This document shows, piece after piece, positions 57,825-64,000 of a stretch of DNA of 64,000 nucleotides. Position 1 is the stretch's first letter. Every line of letters starts with the position of its first letter. The notes beneath the pieces were generated by a model. That model was given only the letters and a program-made list of their open reading frames with translations. It searched no databases and was not told the DNA's origin. The position numbers and the translations under genes are program-made. The DNA is from Mycolicibacterium poriferae (lineage in GTDB: Bacteria > Actinomycetota > Actinomycetes > Mycobacteriales > Mycobacteriaceae): NCBI RefSeq assembly GCF_010728325.1, contig NZ_AP022570.1:4278001-4342000 (forward strand), in the 5' to 3' direction.

Positions 57825-59194
57825 CGCGCCGGGGCCCCTTCCGGAGTCGGCGCCGCGACGGCGGCTGGAGGCACACCCGGCCACAACGGCGTGCCGCCCG
57901 GTCCGTACAGCGGAGCACCGTAGGGCGGGGCGCCCGGATAGGGAATCGGGCCCACGGCCGGCCCGGGTAGGCACTGGCGAACGCTGGGCGACTCCGGCAC
58001 CGCGCGGGTCACCGGGAAGTAGTTCGCCCAGCACGGGTGCCCGATTCCGGGGTTCGGCCGGACATCCAGGCCGGTACCCCAGCCGGTATTGGTGATCAGT
58101 TGCCGAACCGGGAAGTTCTCGGTCGGGTCGGGCATCGAACCGCATCCGGGTCTACCCCCGGGCCCTCCCTTGGCCGCGATGACCGGCAGGTTCTGCGGGT
58201 ACTGGTAGGGGTCGTTCCCGCCGAGCAGCGCAACGTCGAGCTGGATCGACTTCCCGTTCGCACCACCCCAGATGTCGTAGCCGCCGTTCTCCAGGAACCA
58301 CGTCGCGCCCTGCAGCCAGCACGTGTAGACGGGGTCGTACTTGTGCAGCAGCGCGGTGGTCGGCGCGAAGGTATTGACTGCGTCGACGAGACTGTCCTTG
58401 CTGGTGACGAGCAGCTGCGTGCCCGATTCTGCGAATCCGGTCACGTTGAGCAGCAGGGTATCCAGCTCAGCGCTGTGGGTGACTACGGTGCGGGCGGTGG
58501 TACTCGCCGAGTCGAGGATCGACACGATGTCGTCGGCCACGGCGTTGTACGTGTCGTTGAAGTTCTTGAACGAGCGCCAGTCCTGCTGGAACGTCTCGCT
58601 GCGGGCGTTGAGTTCGGTGAGCACGTCGTCGAGGGCGGTGATGGCCTCACCCATCTGGATACCCTGACCCCGCACCGCTTCGGCGATCGCGGTGAGAACA
58701 GCATTGACCTTGGTCGGATCCACGATCTCGAGCAGGTCGACGATGTTCTCGAAGACAGTATTGACTTCGGTACTGACGTTGCGTGACACCAGAACCGCCC
58801 CGGCGGCCAGTCTCGCGACGCTCGGATGCGCCGGAGGCAGGAGGTCGACGAACTTCGATCCGAACGCCGTGGTCACCGAGATCTGCGCTTCGACGTTGGC
58901 GGGGATACGGGGTATCTGATCGGGATCGATCTCCAGCAGCAGCTTCACCGGACCGTTGCCGCCCTCGATGCCGCCGACCCGGCCGACCTGCACCCCGCGC
59001 ATCTTGACCCGGGCACCGGTCTCCATGACCAGACCCCCCCGATCGGCGGTCAGGGTGACGGGAACATAGGAACGGAAGGTACCGGTGAAGGCAATCGCGG
59101 TCGCGACCACGAACGCCACCAGAATGATGACCAGGATCAGTGCCCACCACGCACTGTGCAGTCGCTTCTCGCCGGGTCCGGAATCCACCGTCAA
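57821..59194 (-). CDS. mceA: Mce family protein MceA
   Basis: A 457-aa Mce protein: membrane helix at residues 17-38, MCE domain with ARVKMRGVQVGRVGGI, helical region, C-terminal Pro/Gly-rich tail. The start is TTG at 59194, overlapping the yrbEB stop as TTGA; a GTG two codons later is possible. The first MCE subunit after the two permeases. The cargo of this particular operon is not deducible; it lacks the cholesterol-specific neighbours of mce4. Confidence 0.92.
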   Translation of the reverse strand: MTVDSGPGEKRLHSAWWALILVIILVAFVVATAIAFTGTFRSYVPVTLTADRGGLVMETGARVKMRGVQVGRVGGIEGGNGPVKLLLEIDPDQIPRIPANVEAQISVTTAFGSKFVDLLPPAHPSVARLAAGAVLVSRNVSTEVNTVFENIVDLLEIVDPTKVNAVLTAIAEAVRGQGIQMGEAITALDDVLTELNARSETFQQDWRSFKNFNDTYNAVADDIVSILDSASTTARTVVTHSAELDTLLLNVTGFAESGTQLLVTSKDSLVDAVNTFAPTTALLHKYDPVYTCWLQGATWFLENGGYDIWGGANGKSIQLDVALLGGNDPYQYPQNLPVIAAKGGPGGRPGCGSMPDPTENFPVRQLITNTGWGTGLDVRPNPGIGHPCWANYFPVTRAVPESPSVRQCLPGPAVGPIPYPGAPPYGAPLYGPGGTPLWPGVPPAAVAAPTPEGAPAR

Positions 59195-60045
59195 CCCGCC
59201 AGGTTGAAGTTGCCGGACTGTCCGTAGACGGCCAGGGAGATCATCACGATCTCCAGCGCGGCGACGACCATCGACGTCCGCACCGCACGACCGACCGCCT
59301 CGCCGACGCCGGCGGGCCCGCCCCGGGCGGTATAGCCGTAGTAGGTGTGCACGAGCATGATCACCACCGTGATGGCCACCGTCTGCAGGAAGGACCAGAT
59401 CAGGTCGGTCGGGTTGAGGAACGTGTTGAAGTAGTGGTCGTACACACCTGATCCCTGACCGTAGAGGACGGTGGTGCCGGTCCTGGCCGCCAGGAAGGCC
59501 ATCATCACTGCGATGCAGTACAGCGGGACCACGACGATGACGCCCGCGAGTACCCGGGTGGCCGCCAGGAACGTCACGCTGCGGATACCGATGACCTCGA
59601 GCGCGTCGATTTCCTCATTGATCCGCATCGCTCCCAGCTGTGCGGTCGCGCCCGCGCCGATCGTCGCCGACAGCGCCACCGCTGTGGTGCCGGGAACGAT
59701 CAGGCGGACGTTGAAGAATGCAGAGGCGAAGCCGGTGAGGGCCTCGACGCCGACGGAGGCGAACTGGTTGTATCCCTGCACGGCCACCAGCGCACCGGTC
59801 GTGATGGTGAGGAACCCGACGATGGCAACCGTTCCGCCGACAACTGCCAACGCACCAGTACCCAAGCCCATTTGGGCGATCAGCCGGAGAAGCTCGCCCG
59901 GGTAGCGACGGACGGCATCGGGGATCGATGTCAGGGTCATGACGAAGAACCGGGCCTGATCGCCCAACTGGTTCCAACTCGCAACAGCGCCGTCGGCTGA
60001 TCTTCGCAGCCGGGCCCGGGGTCTACTGGGCGCCGCGGCAGTCAT
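59191..60045 (-). CDS. YrbE family ABC permease B (MlaE-like)
   Basis: A 284-aa MlaE/YrbE permease with five to six membrane helices and the family core ATAQLGAMRINEEIDALEVIGI, whose EExDAL motif contacts the ATPase. The ATG at 60045 is used; GTG at 60054, just after the yrbEA stop, is the alternative. The ATPase (MceG/Mkl) is encoded elsewhere in mycobacteria. Confidence 0.93.
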   Translation of the reverse strand: MTAAAPSRPRARLRRSADGAVASWNQLGDQARFFVMTLTSIPDAVRRYPGELLRLIAQMGLGTGALAVVGGTVAIVGFLTITTGALVAVQGYNQFASVGVEALTGFASAFFNVRLIVPGTTAVALSATIGAGATAQLGAMRINEEIDALEVIGIRSVTFLAATRVLAGVIVVVPLYCIAVMMAFLAARTGTTVLYGQGSGVYDHYFNTFLNPTDLIWSFLQTVAITVVIMLVHTYYGYTARGGPAGVGEAVGRAVRTSMVVAALEIVMISLAVYGQSGNFNLAG

Positions 60046-60055
60046 CGCAGCCACG

Positions 60056-60823
60056 TCACTGCACCGTGTATTGGATGCCGACGGCTGTGACGATGACATT
60101 GATCGCGAACAGCACCATGAACGTGAACACCACCGTCTCGTTGACCGCGTTACCCACGCCTGCCGGACCTCCCCCGACCGAGATCCCCTTGTAGCACGCG
60201 ATCAATCCGGCCGCCAGGCCGAACAGTGTGGCCTTGATGAGCGCCACGAACACGTCGGCCGCGCCGGTCAACAGCGTCATCCCGGCGATGAACGCGCCTG
60301 CCGACACGTGCTGGATGAAAACGCAGAACAGGAAGGCGCCGGCCAGTCCCGCGATGATGACCGTCGACGATAGGGCCAGCGCGACGGTTGTCGCGGCCAG
60401 CACCCGGGGCACCACGAGCGCCTGGATGGGGTTGATTCCCATCACTTTCATCGCGTCGAGTTCTTCGCGGATGGTTCGTGCCCCCAAATCGGCGCACATG
60501 GCTGTGGCGCCGGCTCCCGACACCACGAGAACCGTCACGATCGGACCGATCTGGTTGACGGTACCGATCGCCGCGCCGGTACCGGCGAAGTCGGCGGCGC
60601 CGAATTCCGTCAGCAGGATGTTGAACGTGAACACCAGCAGCACCGAGTAGGGCAGCGTCAGCATGAGCGCGGGCAATACCGACACCCGCGCGACGAACCA
60701 GGTCTGCAGGACATACTCGCGCCACGCGAAAGGAGGCTTGAAGATGGCGATCAGCGTGTCGATCGCCATCGCGAAGAATCCGCCCAGTGCACCGAACGGT
60801 TTGGCGGCCAGCGTGGTTGCCAT
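60056..60823 (-). CDS. YrbE family ABC permease A (MlaE-like)
   Basis: A 255-aa MlaE/YrbE permease with the ATPase-contact motif TIREELDAMKVMGINP. I chose the ATG at 60823 because GGAGGGG lies 9 bases upstream. A frame extended to 60841 would place that ribosome site inside the gene. First gene of yrbEAB-mceABCDEF. Confidence 0.92.
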   Translation of the reverse strand: MATTLAAKPFGALGGFFAMAIDTLIAIFKPPFAWREYVLQTWFVARVSVLPALMLTLPYSVLLVFTFNILLTEFGAADFAGTGAAIGTVNQIGPIVTVLVVSGAGATAMCADLGARTIREELDAMKVMGINPIQALVVPRVLAATTVALALSSTVIIAGLAGAFLFCVFIQHVSAGAFIAGMTLLTGAADVFVALIKATLFGLAAGLIACYKGISVGGGPAGVGNAVNETVVFTFMVLFAINVIVTAVGIQYTVQ

Positions 60824-60841
60824 GGTCAGCAACCCCTCCAT

Positions 60842-61456
60842 AGCACGAGATCGTCACAGCGCGCGGCGACGGGTCGGCCACTAGCTTGTGCTGCCACCTG
60901 GTCTCCGTCGTCCCATCGCACCGCGGAAACATAACAACGGCGCGACCGCCACTGCTGCTTCACTGAGAGGGATATCACCCCCCCTTTTGGGGGAAGATGG
61001 CTGGAATCACCGTGATGCGCTACTCCAAAGGGGCGAGCAGTTCGCATTCGCAGGAGGGTTTCAACGGGCTCACCACCTCCAGCTTCGGACTATGAAATCC
61101 GTGTACACGAGATGATTCCGATGATCGATGGTGGTGGTCGATTCCGTGTCGTCCGCTGCAATGCCGCGGGATCCAGAGCTCAGATCATTGTGGTCGAGCG
61201 TCCTGCTATCTGCCGCAGTGGGCGCGAGTTCGAACGCGGTATCCGCAGCGACGGCGACACCGCGCGCACCGACGGTCGGTGTGAGGGCCGAACCTCCGTC
61301 GGCGCGGGGCCACCGGGCCTGCTGCCCTGCCCGCAAGTCCGGAGATCTGCCCGGCGCCCCGTCTTCGCACTAGCAATCACATGTTCACTAATGCAATATC
61401 GAAGTGCCACGTCATAGTGGCCCCTAGTAGGAACAAGCGATCACTGGAGGCACGCC
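60842..61456. other. Divergent promoter region of the mce operon and TetR gene
   Basis: About 615 bp with no supportable gene. It contains a C5-TTTT-G5 dyad at 60980-60993. Near the TetR gene, GCCAC-GTCATA-GTGGC (61406-61421) and a CACTA/TAGTG pair (61386-61390, 61415-61419) are candidate TetR operators. The TetR ribosome site is GGAGG at 61446-61450. Confidence 0.45.
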
Positions 61457-62086
61457 ATCGCCGCATCACCGGCTGGATCGGGCGCACCGGCGCGCACTCG
61501 GGATCCGGAACGCAAGAGCAGGATCCTCGCGGCCGCAGCCGACCTTGTGGCCCAAAAGGGCTTCCACTCGGTGTCGATCGCTGAGATCGGTGCTGCGGCC
61601 GGTATCACCGGGTCCGGCATCTATCGCCATTTCGACAGCAAGTCCGCAGTACTCGTGGCTATGTTCGATCGGGTGATCGACGATTTACTTCGCGACGAGG
61701 AGCACATTATCGACACGGTCAGCGACCTCGGATCAGCGCTGGAACGGCTTATTGCTGGCCAGGTCGAGTTCGTCGTCGGTGAACGAGAGTTGGCGCAGGT
61801 CTACTACAACGAGATCAACAACCTGCCCGAGGACGACCGGCGCCGGTTGCGCCGCAAGCAACGCTTGTACCTGGAGGAATGGGTGCATCTGGTGCAGGAA
61901 CTGCGCCCCGAACTCACGGATGCGGAGGCCCGGAGTGTCGTGCACGCGGTGATCGGCGCGATCCAGTCGCCGCTGTTCCACAACACCGGGCTGGCCAGCG
62001 ACCGGCTCAGAATTCTGCTGGCAGAGAGCGCACGTGCGATTCTGGGCCTGCGGTCCGGCACTCGAGGTGAACGTGTCAGAGGCTAG
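61457..62086 (+). CDS. TetR family regulator divergent to the mce operon, probable ATC start
   Basis: A TetR regulator of about 209 aa. The helix-turn-helix is SIAEIGAAAGITGSGIYRHF, preceded in frame by the expected first helix RDPERKSRILAAAADLVAQKG. The frame upstream of GTG 61547 has no ATG, GTG or TTG back to a stop at 61415-61417. An ATC at 61457 lies 6 bases after a perfect GGAGG and would complete the usual N-terminus. Starting at GTG 61547 would delete helix 1. Either a rare ATC start or a base error is implied. The likely role is control of the mce operon. Confidence 0.8.
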   Translation: MAASPAGSGAPARTRDPERKSRILAAAADLVAQKGFHSVSIAEIGAAAGITGSGIYRHFDSKSAVLVAMFDRVIDDLLRDEEHIIDTVSDLGSALERLIAGQVEFVVGERELAQVYYNEINNLPEDDRRRLRRKQRLYLEEWVHLVQELRPELTDAEARSVVHAVIGAIQSPLFHNTGLASDRLRILLAESARAILGLRSGTRGERVRG

Positions 62087-62918
62087 TGCCGGCCGGCGCT
62101 CGATCGGGCAGATCGACGGGCAGGGGCCCCACTGGTGTCTGTGGTAGGAACCGGCTGAGGCCATTGACGACGACGGCGCACAGCCCGATCGTCGCCAGCG
62201 TCGCTATCCAGATCACCGGTACCGTCGCATGGCCGCCGTCGAGATGCATCGCGATGATCACGGGGGCACCGACGCCGAAGTTGGCCGCAAAGAAGGTCAT
62301 CGGGAATACGACGAACAGGCTCAGCAACCCCCAGGCGCTCGACACCTGTCGCCATATCAGCACCGCCACCACGGTGAAGAGGACCACCTGGGTGCCTTCG
62401 AGCACTCCGATCACCAGCGGATAGTTCCAGATCCGCGCCACGAAGGGACCGTAGTAGGTGTAGACGCCGGTGCCGGTCCCGATGATCTCGAACAGGCAGG
62501 ACGCAGCGATTTCGATTCCCCAGACGGTGAACAGTCCGCGCCGCCCCAGCCGGCCCTCATAAATCCGCCGGCCGGCGTACAGGCAGGCGGTGGCGTAGAG
62601 GATGACGTACCCGCTGTGTGTCCAGATCGGCTGCACCACACCGAAGGCCGAGAAATGCATGTATCCCGCCCCCGGCGCTCCCCCGGCCTGTGCATCGTAG
62701 AACCACAGGTCGAACGCCACGTCGTAGAGCGGTTCCGCATACGCACCGACGCCGGCGGCCAGAATCGCGATCACGTAGAACGGAGTGCGCTGCTTACGGC
62801 CCATCTGGACCGCGACGACCAGCATCACCGCCACGATCCCCCAGCTGAGCCAGGTGAAGATGCTCTGCCACACCAGGTCGAGTGGATGCTGCATCACGTC
62901 GATGGGCATGCGTCCCAT
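62076..62918 (-). CDS. Seven-helix integral membrane protein of unknown function
   Basis: A 280-aa protein with about seven transmembrane helices. The loops carry conserved-looking acidic and aromatic residues: AYAEPLYDVAFDLWFYD, GTGTGVYTYYGP and IWNYPLV. The topology loosely resembles AveC-like spirocyclase-family membrane proteins, but I cannot assign it. GAGGAG lies 6 bases before the ATG at 62918. Convergent with and overlapping the TetR gene by 11 bp. Confidence 0.75.
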   Translation of the reverse strand: MGRMPIDVMQHPLDLVWQSIFTWLSWGIVAVMLVVAVQMGRKQRTPFYVIAILAAGVGAYAEPLYDVAFDLWFYDAQAGGAPGAGYMHFSAFGVVQPIWTHSGYVILYATACLYAGRRIYEGRLGRRGLFTVWGIEIAASCLFEIIGTGTGVYTYYGPFVARIWNYPLVIGVLEGTQVVLFTVVAVLIWRQVSSAWGLLSLFVVFPMTFFAANFGVGAPVIIAMHLDGGHATVPVIWIATLATIGLCAVVVNGLSRFLPQTPVGPLPVDLPDRAPAGTSL

Positions 62919-63145
62919 GGGTTCTCCTCGTGTCAAGCGCTCTTCGGGCCGCAGAGCGTCACTGCAGGCTAGCTACGCCGATACCGCTGCCACATTCCCA
63001 GTGGGGGGTAGGCCGGTGCCCCGTTGGGGGGATAGTCACGGCGCCGGCAACTCTCGGCACTGGCGACGCCTCACTGGGAGGATTTCGCTCCCCCAGAAGC
63101 GTGATCGGCGTTGGTCCGGCGGCGGCGTGCTGTCAGGCTGGCCGG
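62919..63145. promoter_or_regulatory. Divergent promoter region with repeated C-run/G-run dyads
   Basis: Two similar dyads, CCC-AGT-GGGGGG (62997-63008) and CCCC-GTT-GGGGGG (63019-63031), have G runs 23 bp apart. A third dyad, CTGGGAG/CTCCCCCAG (63074-63096), is 50 bp before the LLM gene. They likely form regulator sites for one or both flanking genes. Confidence 0.45.
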
Positions 63146-64000
63146 ATGAAGATCGATACGAACATCGGCGGCTCGATCGACGGCACCGGCGGTGGCGAGC
63201 TCGGTGTTCTCGCCGACCAGTTAAGGACGGCAGAGAAACTGGGCTTTGACGGCGTGTGGTCGACGGAGGTGAGCCGCGATCCATTCCTGCCGTTGCTCCT
63301 CGCCGCCGACAGGTCCAGCACGCTGCAGATCGGTACCGCCGTCGCGGTGGCTTTCGCACGCAGCCCGATGACGACGGCCGCAGTGTCCTACGACCTCAAC
63401 ACGTTCAGCAACGGCCGATTCGTCCTCGGATTGGGTTCGCAGATCCGGGCCCACATCGAACGCCGCTTCGGCATGCCATGGTCGGCGCCCGCCGAGCGGA
63501 TGGCCGAATACATCCGCGCCCTGCACGCAATCTGGCACAGCTGGGAGACCGGCGAGAAGCTCGACTTCCGCGGCGAGCACTACCACCACACACTGATGAC
63601 GCCCATGTTCTGTCCAGAACCGAACCCGTACGGTCGGCCCCGCGTGATGGTGGCCGCTGTAGGCCCGAAGATGACCGCGGTGGCGGCGAAGATGGCCGAT
63701 GGGCTGCTGATTCACGGATTCACGACCAGGCGCTACCTCAGTGAGGTCACGGTGCCCATCGTCGAGGCCGGTCTGTCCGAACGCCGCTGGGCACGAGATT
63801 CATTCAGTACCGTCTATCCCGGACTGGTCATCACCGGCGACACCGAGGAGCGCTACGCGCGCGCCGTCGATCAGGTGCGCCGCCAGATCGCGTTCTACGG
63901 AGCCACTCCGGCCTACCGCGCGGTGCTCGACCTGCACGGCTGGGGCGACCTGCACACCGAGTTCCACCGTCTTTCGCGGCGTGGTGACTGGGCGACGATG
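63146..64000 (+). CDS. LLM class F420-dependent oxidoreductase (partial, runs off the right edge)
   Basis: 285 codons are open from ATG 63146 to the window end with no stop. A luciferase-like barrel (AEKLGFDGVWSTEVSRDP, IGTAVAVAFARSP, FVLGLGSQIRAHIERRFG, VMVAAVGPKMTAVAAKMADG) of a mycobacterial F420-type subfamily. Usual family length is about 330-345 aa, so 45-60 residues are missing. Its promoter region carries the G-run dyads. Substrate unknown. Confidence 0.88.
   Translation, partial: MKIDTNIGGSIDGTGGGELGVLADQLRTAEKLGFDGVWSTEVSRDPFLPLLLAADRSSTLQIGTAVAVAFARSPMTTAAVSYDLNTFSNGRFVLGLGSQIRAHIERRFGMPWSAPAERMAEYIRALHAIWHSWETGEKLDFRGEHYHHTLMTPMFCPEPNPYGRPRVMVAAVGPKMTAVAAKMADGLLIHGFTTRRYLSEVTVPIVEAGLSERRWARDSFSTVYPGLVITGDTEERYARAVDQVRRQIAFYGATPAYRAVLDLHGWGDLHTEFHRLSRRGDWATM

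Noticed and set aside
61112..61417. Small ORFs in the mce/TetR divergent region
   Set aside because: No ribosome site or family; their length is expected by chance in DNA of this GC content.

Overview
The window is a piece of a mycobacterial chromosome, most likely a non-tuberculous, Mycolicibacterium-type species. The evidence is uniformly high GC, frequent GTG and TTG starts, 4-bp ATGA/GTGA stop-start overlaps, an intact yrbE-mce operon, two Rpf proteins, KorAB, and a gene order that matches my recollection of the M. tuberculosis Rv2417c-Rv2455c segment. That core is degV-octT-gpgP-rsfS-nadD, VWA/MoxR-proA, rbsK, nadE, proB-obg-rpmA-rplU, rne, ndk-DUF4233-folC-valS, an enoyl-reductase-like gene, rpfE, mobA and korB-korA. 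Accessory genes are inserted at several points. I saw no tRNA, rRNA, IS element, prophage or CRISPR array.

Region by region. 1-7.9 kb is a minus-strand block for methylglucose-lipopolysaccharide precursor chemistry (GpgP, OctT), ribosome silencing, NAD synthesis, a GntR/UTRA regulator, a MoxR-VWA pair and ProA. 7.9-12.1 kb is a plus-strand run: ribokinase, a crotonase, a CmtR-like metal sensor with a cation-diffusion-like transporter, and a wax ester synthase. 12-19 kb holds NadE, a GH15 trehalase-like enzyme, a Zn-dehydrogenase, an LpqE-like lipoprotein, an HspX-like small heat shock protein with an Asp-rich tail, and a sirtuin. 19-34 kb is housekeeping (ProB, Obg, L27, L21, RNase E, Ndk, FolC, ValS) plus an S9 peptidase. 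34-40 kb is a nitrogen module: a divergent Amt-family transporter with a small membrane protein faces a three-gene dimethylamine-monooxygenase-like cluster across a strong terminator. The promoter region of that cluster carries four 23-bp tandem repeats. 39.8-41 kb has two resuscitation-promoting factors, each with a CRP-like palindrome upstream. 42-46 kb is MobA and the 2-oxoacid:ferredoxin oxidoreductase KorAB.

46-64 kb looks like a lipid or steroid catabolic and uptake island: a Gfo/Idh oxidoreductase, a GAF-LuxR regulator, a P450-SnoaL-ferredoxin operon, an F420-type LLM oxidoreductase, a complete yrbEAB-mceABCDEF operon, a divergent TetR regulator that seems to use a rare ATC start codon, a 7-TM protein, and a second LLM oxidoreductase cut by the window end.

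No single dramatic new system is visible. The most unusual parts are the repeat-controlled amine cluster with its atypical Amt transporter, the acidic-tailed HspX, the TetR start, the CRP-like sites on the rpf genes, and the hairpin over the obg start.
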